From Bemisia tabaci (lineage: Eukaryota; Arthropoda; Insecta; Hemiptera; Aleyrodidae), in the NCBI RefSeq assembly GCF_918797505.1, contig NC_092801.1, positions 15,624,001 to 15,688,000 on the forward strand: a stretch of DNA of 64,000 nucleotides. The letters run 5' to 3'. Both the position numbers and the translations under genes were made by a program. Below, piece after piece: positions 11,609-22,500 of the stretch (the first letter of the stretch is position 1; every line of letters begins with the position of its first letter). The notes beneath the pieces were generated by a model, which did no database searches, had not been told where the DNA came from, and saw only the letters and a list, made by a program, of their open reading frames with translations.

Positions 11609-12530
11609 GCTTCAACAGTCTGTCAAACCATGACAATTGTTATCATTAGTGCAATATGCAAATAATGCAGCATAAGTATATATAAAAATGTTCCTAAAAT
11701 TTTCTGTAATATTCACCAATTCACCAATAACTCATGAAAGTTCTAAATATTATTGTCATTCCAAGAAAAACAGGAAGGCTCTCCTAATGCGTATAGTGAG
11801 CGTAGTAAGTCAGACAATAAGAAATATAAATAAAAAAGTTTAACCTTTAAAACTTAAAATTTAAAGTAATCCAGATATAATGAGAACCAACATTACCAAC
11901 TGATTAAGTGCTAGCAGCTGCGGATGAACCTAAGTAAGGTTGTTCAATTTTGTTAAGTAAATAAATTATATTGTTTACCGAAACAAAGATACGAATTTAA
12001 AGTATAATTTTAACAGAATTTAAGAGTTTTCCTCAATTAAATTTACCGGTGCTTTCTAGTCGATCCTACTGAGTCAAGATTTAATGAGTAAAGGAGACAA
12101 GAGGGTAGCTACTTTTAAATGTTAATTTAATGGTCTTTAGACCTGTTGGATGTTAGACTCCAAACGTATCTTTCAGTTGCCTTCCCGAATGGTTGTTACT
12201 AGTGTTGCATCTAGCAGCGTATCTCTTTGAGGGAAAATTGTGCTCAATGAGCCTTTTTCCCTCTGTATTGAGATTTCCAGTTTTCTGGATTTTTAAAGCA
12301 CGTTGGCTAAGAAAACAAAAATTCCAACTTACTTGGTCTTACTGTCTAGTCTTTCGACCAGTACGTCTGCTGCAATCAGTTTGTAATGGTCTTTAGTTGT
12401 TTTGGCAACAATGCATAGCCTGACGTTCTAGCAATGCCTTTGCCAAGTGTGAGGTGCAGTGTCATGAATTATTTGATTTTTGCTCTTATTGTAACCTGTT
12501 TTAAACCTGTGTTCTCTCTTTTATGTTCAG

Positions 12531-12651
12531 TGGATTCCTCCTGAAAATGTGAATCAGAAGGAAGCAGACGAACAGATAGCAATTGATCTGGGTGATGAGT
12601 ATGAGCAAGCTCTAAGTCAAGCCACGCAAGATGAAATTATCGACCTTGCAG
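12531..12651 (+). CDS. tmod: Tropomodulin exon: second tropomyosin-binding helix
   Basis: 121 bp; enters in phase 0 and leaves in phase 1 (last base G, completed by CA of the next exon). It continues the RGKKW motif as WIPPENV and contains an acidic helix with DLGDEYEQALSQATQDEII, the linker into the leucine-rich-repeat part of the protein. Acceptor TTATGTTCAG, donor GTATTC. Confidence 0.94.
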
Positions 12652-13757
12652 GTATTCATTTATTTATTTATTTGTACATGGAGCCTTTTCTTTGAAGGGC
12701 TGAAATACACACAAATTTTCTGTTCGCTTAGGTGCAAACTCGAAATTTTAGAGGAAAAATTTGTGGTTTGCAAGATAAGTGGCTCAAATGAGGTCACATG
12801 AACTTCTCTAGTTTGATAAAATCTAATGCGGCTGGTTGGTACCTCACACAAGTGTTGACAAGTAACAGCATCTGTTCGGAAACAACAGTAGGCATCAGTG
12901 AAATAATTGGCGCCAAGATGTAGTGCCAATGTACTTGTCAACACCCTTTGGCATCGTCAGTGGTGAACTCATTTGTCAAAATTAAGCAATGGGCACACAA
13001 ATAAAATATTTTTCAAGTTTAAAGTTTAATTTTATTGTTTTTAAGATAAAACCAAGTGTGAATTATCATGATTGTAATTAATTTAACAGTTGTTGTGAGT
13101 ATCATGGGCTTCTGAGGCCTAATATCAGGTGTAACTTTTCATTTGCAGAATCAGATTACTAAAAATGAGTAGTTAAAAGCAGATTTTTTAGTTCAATTTT
13201 AATAAAATTGTTGTTACCCTCAAAATTTTCCACTAGACCTTTTCTGTTGGTCATGGACATTACATTTTGACTCTTAAATGTGTCATAAAAGGCTAATTAT
13301 TTGGATTATAAAATTTTGAAAATCGATAAACCCTTTTGAGAGGTGTCTCTTCCTTTCTCTGAAAGTTCCATTAAAAACTTAAACCTATGCTGGGAGATAA
13401 GAGTGTCAAGGACTTCATAAATAATGGACCTGCTTTTGTAATATCTGTGACGCTCTATTATTTAGTATAGTTCTCTCTCAGGTTTGATTCTTTTAATGAA
13501 ACTTTGAAGGAAAGGTGAGGGCCTGTTTCGCAAGAGTTTAAGGATTTTTTCAAATTTTTACCCCAAGTAATTAACCCTCTATGACTTTTTGGAACCTCAA
13601 AATTATTGACGATTTTATAAATTCATTTCATTATTGCTTGATTTGGCAACCTGGGGAATAGACAAGAGGAAGTGACGATGGAGAGTGGGGGATAGTGCAA
13701 GTTGCGTGCGACATGTTTTATTTATAGCTTTGATTAATTGCGATTTCTGTGCGGCAG
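12652..13757 (+). other. Tropomodulin intron 3
   Basis: Starts with a short (ATTT)n run. An inverted pair, GTGTTGACAAGTA at about 12853 and TACTTGTCAACACC at about 12931, marks a small stem-loop that may be part of an old MITE. No coding signal. Confidence 0.7.
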
Positions 13758-13978
13758 CAATTCTTGGATTCCATTCAATGATGAATCAAGATCAGTACCA
13801 CGCGAGTCTGCTGAACAAAGGACAGCCCCTGGGTCTTGGTTGGGACGGCATCACGAAAGCGTCACAGCCCAAAGTCTTCCCCCCGGAACCCCCAAATGAT
13901 ACCAATATAGAGCTCAGTATCCAGATGGTCAAAGAGGACAATTACGACCTCAAGCACTTGAACTGGAATAATATTAAA
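13758..13978 (+). CDS. tmod: Tropomodulin exon: start of leucine-rich-repeat domain
   Basis: 221 bp; enters in phase 1 and leaves in phase 0. The peptide reads ILGFHSMMNQDQYHASL, then a proline-rich linker (FPPEPPND) and ends LKHLNWNNIK, the first leucine-rich-repeat strand of the capping domain. Acceptor TGTGCGGCAG, donor GTAAGT. This is the family's C-terminal actin-binding domain. Confidence 0.95.
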
Positions 13979-14387
13979 GTAAGTATATTTTTTCTGCTGC
14001 CCTTCAAAGTTACTTAACTCTATTAACTTGCCAACCATGCTTAGGGTTTCGGGCAGTCTGAAAAAAAATTCAAAGGGAACTTCGAGAAAGCTCAGGCAAA
14101 TAGCAAGAAAAGGCCAAGGAAAATACTAGATAGATTTAAGCAAAACACAAGAAGCAATCAATGGAGACGCAGGGAAAATAAATGAGAAATTCAAAGGAAA
14201 CCCTTGGAAAGTCAAAGATATGCTATAACTTTGGAAAACCTGGGAATTTCCCGAGTAGGGGGTCAGTTCAACAACCTTCCAGTGCCTTTTGCCATAATTT
14301 GAATCTCTAGAAGTGCAAATTCCATCCAAAGTTCAGCAATGATCATTGTAATTGGATAGAATTAAGCCAAAAGTTTGTATCTACATT

Positions 14388-14571
14388 GCAGTGTCTCATA
14401 ATCTCATCTCCTATTTTAATTTTTAATAGGAAACAAACCCACACCTTCTCTGAAAATTTTGTAGAAATGACCTTCAGCTAGGCCAAAACAAATTGCTATC
14501 ATTTTCCAGTAGCTATGTTGGTTGGTTTCCTTTCAAAAAATTTAAATAGGAGGTGAGATTCTGAAACACCT
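14388..14571. mobile_element. Palindromic element, family G, copy 1
   Basis: GTGTCTCATAATCTCATCTC on the left mirrors GAGGTGAGATTCTGAAACAC on the right; GGAAACAAAC also pairs with GTTTCC near the right end. The same layout recurs at 38448-38640. Confidence 0.6.
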
Positions 14572-14734
14572 CGATGTACATATGACTAGTTTTCGTAGTT
14601 GTGTCCTGTGCACAGAAAAGAAACCTAAGCAGAAGTTTTGTTCAAAGGTCAAGAAAACAGGAAATTTTTTAGTCTGAGAAAAGTACGAAAAATCAAGGAA
14701 TTTAAAAATTATTATCGAAACCTGCCCTGCAATG

Positions 14735-14968
14735 CCCATAAGAAACACAGTATAAATATTCAGACTTCATCAAATTTTCATTGATAAAGCACAAATTTTT
14801 TCCAAGATTTGCGAATTTTCCCTTATACACCTCCAAAAATTGTATTCACAGTTTAATCCAGTGTATCTGAAAGTTTCAAAAAAAAATATTCATGACTTGA
14901 CTCAAAAGTATGAAACATTTCACTGGATTTAAATGCTTATACAGTGTTTTTCCTTAGTGTAGCAGTAT
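14735..14968. mobile_element. MITE family B, worn copy
   Basis: Shares the ATTCATGACT and AGTGTTTTTCCTTAGTGTAG blocks with family B, and its left arm is a loose reverse complement. Termini degraded. Confidence 0.45.
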
Positions 14969-15838
14969 GACTACCAATTTGGTCCTTCTGATCTAATGTT
15001 TGCATACTCTTTGTATGCCACTACTATATTCAATTTAGAAAGTGGAGCGCAAAAGAATCAACCATGAAAAGGAAACTCAAAGTCTTTCATGTGTTATTTT
15101 TGAAGACAGCAATTTTGGATGTTGACACCAAAGCAAACTCAAGTCTTTTGAGAGTTGATACTTGGTGCTTGTCTAAAAAATGCAGAAAGAAATGAAGAAC
15201 GGGAAAAAGGAATCATGGTCATTGATGGTATTGTTGGTTTCTCTGACAATGAAGCCACAAAGTTTTATCATTCAATCGTCAATTTTTCGTATTTTTTTTT
15301 TTTTTTTATTTTGATAGAATTTTCATCTTGTAAGTTCAATCAATTTAAGATTCTACTCGTTTAATACTACAATACTACCAATGTCACGATCAGAAGGTGC
15401 TTTTTCACCCCAAAAAAATTGCTTTTTATCATTGTTTGAAGCAATTGACCTTTGAGGAGAATCTGTTGGTATTTTCGTTTCATAAAACTAATTATACTTT
15501 TCAACAAACAGCAAAAACTCAGGAAGTTATAAAACCTTATGTCAGGAAATGAATGTTGTGTTTTTGCATTTGTTTTCAGAATCTATCTGTTTTCTAGCTG
15601 ACTTCAGTTACAGGTGTAATCTTCTAGTAATTGTGCATCATTCAAGACACCTTTTGGAATCTTTCATTGGAATCATTTGTAAAATTCCATAAGAAATAAC
15701 ATGGACTATCCATTGAAATTTCGCTGGCAGATAATAGAGTAAAAAAAGAAAAAATTACAAAGATACTTACATTTTTAGGAGAAATTTGTTTTATGTAATT
15801 GGCTCCTTATTTATACATGTTTACTTGGACTGTTTCAG

Positions 15839-15993
15839 AATATTTCTGACGAGAAGTTTGAACAGTTATTTGAAGCGCTTAAAGATAACACAAACTTGGA
15901 AACCCTAAGTTTAACAAATACAGGTATGACCGATAGGACGGCCATAAAATTAGCGGAAGCTCTTGAAAAAAACTGTACTCTAAAAGTTGTAAA
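15839..15993 (+). CDS. tmod: Tropomodulin exon: leucine-rich repeat
   Basis: 155 bp; enters in phase 0 and leaves in phase 2. Contains FEALKDNTNLETLSLTNTG and AIKLAEALEKNCTLKVV, two successive strand-helix leucine-rich repeats. Acceptor TGTTTCAG, donor GTAAGT. Confidence 0.95.
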
Positions 15994-16075
15994 GTAAGTA
16001 CTTTCTCCTTTATTTTCATTCATTTTCAGACATCAGGTTTTTTTTTTCTTTTTTCTTTCAATACAATTTATATAG

Positions 16076-16629
16076 AATGGACCACTAGACAAGGTACAAA
16101 GTCAAGCATTCTGATACCTGTTTTCTAATCTAAATTTCATGTAGAATACGATATGTGCAACGAAAATTACTGAAATCAACTTTTACCTAAGATATTTAAT
16201 GTTTATTAGTGCATGAATTCAAACCTTCCACTCATGAAAACACAATAGTCGACATGACTCAAATCGCACACTAAACTTTACCATGACAATCTCTGCGATA
16301 TGAAAATCTGGCAACCTCACTCTTAACGCTTTGGCTCAGCTATAGCAAATTGTTTACACTTTGATCAATTAAGGGTGGGAAAGGAACAATGCTTGATTCA
16401 GAAGCCTGCCAAAACTGTTGCGAGGCATGATTTGACTTATGTAGAGAATAGCGTCTCTTGTGACCGGGCAAACTGAATTTCCTGTAACAAATGTAAAATA
16501 AAAACGTTAATATTTTAGTCAGGAGTTGATTTCAGTAATTTTCGATGCAAGAATCGTGTTCTATGTTAAATTCTAATGATGAAACATGTATCAGAATGCC
16601 TAAATTTGTACCTCGTCTAGTGGTCAATT
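16076..16629. mobile_element. MITE family A, full copy 2
   Basis: 554 bp, the same length and orientation as the copy at 2372 but more diverged. The ends AATGGACCACTAGACAAGG and CTCGTCTAGTGGTCAATT are visible. Confidence 0.75.
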
Positions 16630-16855
16630 TCCTGCTGACAGAGAAAAAAAATCAAGATATTTCTATACGATGACCGGGTTTTCAAAGGAAAAATTAAGTT
16701 TGACAGGAAGTCGGCGGGGTCGCAAACGGAGATACAATTTTTCACACTTTGGCCATCAATAAATAAAGTGCATTGCCAAATTGGAAGTCTATGAACGTTA
16801 GATGTAAATTTTTCTGTCTCATTATCCTGAACAAAACCTTGAGAGGGAATGATAA

Positions 16856-16997
16856 TTGGACCATATTTTGCAAATAGGAACTATAATTTCTGGTTCATCT
16901 GTAAAAACACAAATGTTCTTAGGGAAACTAATGGTACATGTGTCGTTTCTGAACTGAGCCAGAATTTATTTTTCATAATCGCAAAATGCGGTCCAGT
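16856..16997. mobile_element. Palindromic MITE, family C, copy 1
   Basis: About 142 bp. TGGACCATATTTTGCAAATA pairs with CGCAAAATGCGGTCCA, and TTTCTGGTTCAT pairs with GAGCCAGAA. Relatives lie at 17318, 31772, 35248 and 36648. Confidence 0.65.
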
Positions 16998-17317
16998 TCA
17001 ACAAAACTTACAAAGGAGGTAACATTCATGTCTGAAATTTGGAGTTATGTAAGGGGAGCAGGGGTGCAGGATCTTCCGAGCTTCCACATTTCCATGCGCC
17101 TGCCAGCCGGCTCTCCACATTTTTCTCATTTGTTCTCTGCAAAATTTCCCACCAATCTAAAAGAAGATGATGTTTAACTTCTGCTTTCCATTGATTTCCG
17201 ACTTATGGCCCCTCAACATGTTCTCTCCTTCCACATTTTTGGGGATTTTTCACATTTTCATGCGTCTGCCCGGGGGCATGATCGGGCATTTTCTGCATCC
17301 CTGAAGGGCAGGCTTAA

Positions 17318-17480
17318 TGGGTTGCATTTTGTAATTTGGAACTGCAATTCCTGGCTCATCTGTAAAAACTCCATTATGCATAGAGAAACTAATGCTAACA
17401 CTAACTACAATTGAACTAATACACGTTGTTTCTAAACTTAGCCAGAAATTATGGTTCCTAATTGTAAAATGTAGTCCAGT
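17318..17480. mobile_element. Palindromic MITE, family C, copy 2
   Basis: GCATTTTGTAATTTGGAACT and ATTCCTGGCTCAT on the left mirror TTAGCCAGAAATTATGGTTC and AAATGTAGTCCAGTT on the right. Longer than copy 1 because of a small internal insertion. Confidence 0.6.
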
Positions 17481-17659
17481 TGTGCCTGACAATCGAATTA
17501 TTGCAGAATTAATAATTTTATCGGCGATAGTAAGTCCACAAATCAAATACATAAGGATAGAGAAGTGTAAGCAGTTTGTGTGGAAAGATCTATGAGAGAG
17601 GTATAAAGTGGCAAATGAGGTGATTCGTGAAATAATGATTTATTTTTCTCTATTTCCAG

Positions 17660-17756
17660 TGTTGAAACAAATTTTATTAGTCCCGATGGTATTGTACGAC
17701 TTATGAAATCGTTGCTTAACCAAAGGTCTCTTGAAGAATTCAGAGCAACCAATCAG
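17660..17756 (+). CDS. tmod: Tropomodulin exon: leucine-rich repeat
   Basis: 97 bp; enters in phase 2 and leaves in phase 0. The peptide VETNFISPDGIVRLMKSLLN followed by SLEEFRATNQ is the next leucine-rich repeat with its conserved NQ end. Acceptor CTATTTCCAG, donor GTAACG. Confidence 0.95.
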
Positions 17757-17905
17757 GTAACGTGTCATTTCAGACATTAGTTCTAACTTTTTTTTTCTAT
17801 AATCGAAAGTCCAACAGCCAGAAAATCGTAAGGGCTCCACATTGGTCGCAGCGATGATGGATCATTTTTGAAAATCCTAGTGTTTTTCCAAACAATCTTC
17901 TACTG

Positions 17906-17937
<32 letters not shown>

Positions 17938-19444
17938 CATTAAAACTGAAATATATACGTAAAAAAATGACTTATAATCTCTATGATAAGAAGAATGAAG
18001 TCATGAAGATCAAAATTTCCAACTTTCAACTGTTAATTACTCGAATGGATTGGCTGCAGATTCACAGCATTAGTTTTCTAAACTTCAATCGTTGATGCAT
18101 GTGGTTTACTCATTTTTAATTTTCATATTATTTCATTTCAATATTTTTTCACTATTTTTGCCATTCCTAGATTTTTGTTAAAGCACCGTTTTACTTTCAA
18201 GAATCCCAGTTAAGGAGAGTTCGGTGTGGGCAAATCTAAAAATGGGGAAAAAGTGAATCAATATTGCTTGAACAAAATACTACCATTAAGTATATTCATT
18301 CTCAGTTTACCAAAGTTCACCTCAATTCGTTGATCTAAAGTTCAAGCCTTAAAATAGACAGCCTTCAGTAATTTCGCATTGTTTCAGAACCAGTAGAATT
18401 TCTAAAAGGTTCAAACCTTGGATTACTTAATTTTTAGATTAGTTAGTTTTTTTCTCAGACTTTTATAATTGGTCGGGTGCAAATCATTTGTAAATACAAT
18501 AAAATTTGATAATATCTCAGTGTTTGGTCATTGATGGAAAAGTGAATTCCCCTTGATAGTAAAAAAACAAAGAGTACTTACAGTTTTAAATCTGCCTCGT
18601 AAGAGGACGTTCATTTTAAGATGAAATTATTAAGCCAAGAAGAAGAATCAATTGCAAATTGCTTATTCTTGCCTTTATCGTTGAATCCTATATATTCAAT
18701 AAAAAGTACCAAGATCTGATTTAGCAAGGAGTTTTTTCATCTTGTGTCATCAGAGATATGATCCTTTGGAAAACTTTGTAGTTGATGTCATCCATTGCGA
18801 TAGTAACAAAGTGATGAATTTCAGGCTTTATTTTGAGATAGATTGTTAACAATAAGGTCTACATGATCATAAAAACTGAAATTGGAACTGAAAATGACAC
18901 TCAGATCCCTGATTAAGTTTTGCTGTAAATTAGAAAATTCTCCTGAAGTATCAAGTACTTATCAAATTATTTAAAGATGTTGCTTTGTGGTAAATCCTTC
19001 AATAAAAACGAATTAATCCGTGACGGGAGATTATTTGCCGGGTTTTTTTTTTTTTTTTTTGTTGTTAATTTGCCGTTATTAAAAAATAATATTATTACAG
19101 AATTAAAAATTTACATGAAAAGAAAATAGAAATATCACTAGAGAAAAAATAAATATAAATACAATATGGTTAATCAATTATTGGGTGGCTGCCGGAATCA
19201 CCGTTAGGCATAATATCAGCAGATTTGCCGGCATAGAACTCGGTGATTGATTTGCACTTTTGATTTATAGAGCATCTATGATAAAAGTATTTGTAATCTC
19301 GAGCTTGATTTTCATCTGGTAGATCGATGATGGATGAGTCGAATTGGAGTGCAGTGTTGAGCAACCGAGTTGGAAAAAAAATCATTTGTCGCAACCAATC
19401 CTTGGTCATTTCATCTTGTTCTAAAACTGTTGGTTTTTTTGCAG
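17757..19444 (+). other. Tropomodulin intron 6
   Basis: Contains a T-run of 29 bases at about 17909 and another of about 18 at 19043; the latter is the tail of a possible minus-strand retrocopy (see 19041-19440). Otherwise AT-rich and unassigned. Confidence 0.7.
19041..19440 (-). pseudogene. Possible minus-strand retrocopy with poly(A) tail
   Basis: On the minus strand an open frame of about 90 codons runs to a TAA at 19170. It is followed by about 105 bp of AT-rich sequence and then a run of about 18 A (T on the plus strand at 19043-19060). The peptide has a non-random look (DWLRQMIFFPTRLLNTALQ, YKYFYHRCSINQKC), but I do not recognise it. The order ORF, 3' end, A tail is what a processed retrocopy or LINE end gives. 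Its 5' end would lie within a few bases of the next exon acceptor, which argues for caution. It may be chance. Confidence 0.25.
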
Positions 19445-19592
19445 AGGTCACAAGTTTTAGGTAATAAGATAGAAATGGAAATTACAAAACTGGTTGAGTC
19501 CAATCCAACATTGTTAAGACTGGGACTTCACCTGGAGTACAACGATGCGCGCCACCGCATCGCATCTCATCTACAAAGGAATATTGATAGGA
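19445..19592 (+). CDS. tmod: Tropomodulin exon: last shared exon of the capping domain
   Basis: 148 bp; enters in phase 0 and leaves in phase 1 (last base A, before GTAAGT). It has LGNKIEMEITKLVESNPTLL, then GLHLEYNDARHRIASHLQRN, the final leucine-rich repeat and the C-terminal helix start of tropomodulin. The family normally continues with a short basic tail. Here the tail is supplied by candidate exons at 29340, 34146 and 40266, all of which fit this phase. Confidence 0.95.
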
Positions 19593-22500
19593 GTAAGTAC
19601 TCGATTCAGTTCACTCTTCATGTTCTCATTTGCCACTCATCTAAACGATTTCTTTCTCCCTAGCTTAGGATCCTGCAGAAATGACAAGAACTACACAGGA
19701 TTAACGTGTTTTTATTCCTCGCGCTTCTTCAAGAGAGATGCTCTCCTCCAGTGCTCCTCCTGCATATGAGGAATTAGAAACGTCCTCTGTTCGCCTTCAG
19801 ACCAAAATGACATTGATTCTAAGTACAAGTAATCGGCGAGTGTTTCTATGTTCACAGAGAAGATTGATTACAATCATGTTCTGTCAAGGGTGCAGAATGT
19901 TGTATCTTAAAAAACTTTCTTCCATTGGGCTTGAAAATATCGTATTCTACCTTGATTCTTTACCCTGCGCATTTTGAGTTCATCATTCGTGACTCTCGGC
20001 TGATGACAGACCACATTAGCCCTTTCAGTTTTCTGGGCAGTCATGAGTAAGTTACATTAGTAAAATTCGATCAAGTTTCTATGAAAACCAAAACTAATAG
20101 AAAATACCAAATGGGAATAACAAGAAAAAACGTAGGGAATCAAACCTAAAACATTAATAAATAAAATAAAAATAGAGAGATAAATGAGAATACTCTAACT
20201 TTTATTTCATTATAAGAGTAAAAATTAATCGGTCCAGCCCTAATTTTTGTTGCATTTTCACACGTGCCTGAATAAGCTATTGTACAAAATGTGATCTGAA
20301 GTATCATTTGTGTTTTTTCTTCAAAACTTTCCGTAGGAATTGATTCTCACAATCAAAAATTGAAAAATCATCTCCTCCTTTTCAACACTAAATCTATATT
20401 CGCTTCGAAGCATGGAAAGTTCGAAACTATAGAACATTCAGCACCCTTGATCTCTATCCCTCAGCTTTAGGGAAAAAATTTCATTGTTGAATCCCTCGAA
20501 GAAGATTCAAATCATCAAAACCAACATGTACCTTACAAGTTGAGACAGACTGAGAAGTCTTTAATGTTCTTTTGAAAATTGTGTTGTCATCACTTCAGGC
20601 AATCTTCATGCTCTTTCGTTAATGACCATGTATGTTTGTTACCATGTACGGTGACAACAATTTTTTACAATTTTTGAACTTGATAAAAAATTTCAGGAAA
20701 GAGCCTCTCAATTCTCAACTGTTTTGACTAACATTTGGAAAAACGACTTAATAAATAAACTCACCAATTGAAATCTTCGTTTCATAATTGTAATTCAATA
20801 CATACTGTATAATTATTTATACTGTGTTTTGTTCCTCTTTATTACTTATGTCTTTTTCTGTCCTGTTTTCTGTTAGTATTTATTTTCAAAGAGTCCAAAA
20901 CTTCCGTTTTGCCTCCCGGTGTCCTTGAAGTTTCAAATTCAGTAGAATATCCCGTTCAATACGAAACATTGCTCCTCCCCCCTCCCCCACAAGATTTATA
21001 AATGGATTGTGAAACTGCAGAAATGCATATCCCAGTTCGCAGTGTTGCACACCGCATGTCATATTTTATTTCCTACAAGGAAAACCACTGAGCATCATTT
21101 CTCGAAAACTTCTAATTTTTCCTCTCTCTGTGAAGAAAATTTCAAGCCATTATGTCAATTTGGTCTCCTTTTTAAAAGAAATAATAAAAGCGGAGATTCT
21201 GACACATCACAACTGAAAGATACGTTCCTGCATTATCACTGTCGAAATGCCAAAAGAGGGATGCCACCAAGTTCTTAGTTACTGTAATTTAGGATATATT
21301 TTGATTCTAGTGTAAAGGTGAAAAGTACGCGCTGGCCTAAAAGTTTCCCTTTTTTTAGCATTTATTCAAAAACTTCCTTCAGGAGAAAGAAAATTAATAA
21401 GTAAAATTATTTCACAAGAGCAGTTGCTTGTGTGACGAAGGATATTCTTCACTCTTGTGCATTAATGACTGGCCATATTTACAGAAATTCATGTTCTTCT
21501 GCCATAATTTCTTGACAGCGCATTCATCAGGTTTTGTATAGATGTGTAAAATACTTGAAACGATGTGAAAAGTTGGCTTAAAAGTAGGAAGGCTGATTTG
21601 TGTCAGTGTTGAGAATCATGATCTTAGTGAAATGGCCTGCAATTCCAAGTGAAGTAATGAGTCATCTGTTTTCAATATCTGGGGAAAGGAAGAAATGAAA
21701 GGCTTAATGCAGAAAACAGAAAGACGAAGAACTTGGTGCATCTTTGGTGCAAACTGTCCCGATGATTCTTTGAAAATAGATATCATGTTACCATTTATTT
21801 TTCTACCTTTTGTTTTCTAGATTTTCATGGCGTCCAACATTCCAAATAAAATAAAATCAAAAGGAACAATAATCCGTTTCTTTTATTCGCGATTGGTTTT
21901 TTCGTTGTTAGTACACTGCCATTTTGCTCTTCTTTTCGTTTTTGATGTTGGTTTAAATGTTGCTCATTTCATCTCACCCGATGTACTCTGCTTAGTTGTT
22001 AAGATCGCCTCATAGCTCAAATCCTTGCTACCCAGTTGTTAATTTAAGTGCCTCTTGAGTTCTCGCGGAACCTTTCTATTAGTTTTAGTGGCAAGTAGAC
22101 ACAGATCATAGACAATACATGTGTAAATTCACGCTAAAATGTTTAAATGGATTGAAGCGCTAGTGAAATTTTCATTCTCATCTTTCGATTCGGTTTGTTT
22201 ATTCGAGGTAATTATGACACTTTTTACCCCATGTTTGCGTCTTCTAGCCTCCGTCTGTTTGTGTCTCCCTCTTTGGAAATTCCCTTTTGTATGTAGCATT
22301 TCCTTGCGCCAGCCAATGGCAATTTTTGCCTTCCCCTTTTCGTCATTCAACTAGTAGCGTGATGAACTCCCAGCCAGATGGTACCTCCTTTTTATTCTTT
22401 CCCCTTTTATGTGAAAAAAAAGTCCTCCATTATCTACTCTCTGTTAGCTTTTCTCAGCTGGAAATATTTCTTCATTTTTGACTACGTAAACCAAACCACC

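Larger units (their letters stand above)
11020..12530 (+). other. Tropomodulin intron 2
   Basis: GTAAAT...TTTATGTTCAG. Holds a degenerate family B element (11149-11392) directly followed by a hAT-like MITE (11406-11608). The remainder (11617-12530) is AT-rich with no gene signal. Confidence 0.8.
13979..15838 (+). other. Tropomodulin intron 4
   Basis: Contains a family G palindrome (14388-14571) and a worn family B element (14735-14968). The remainder holds nothing recognised. Confidence 0.75.
15994..17659 (+). other. Tropomodulin intron 5
   Basis: Holds a full family A MITE (16076-16629) and two family C elements (16856-16997 and about 17318-17480). The part between the family C copies is unassigned. 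Confidence 0.75.
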
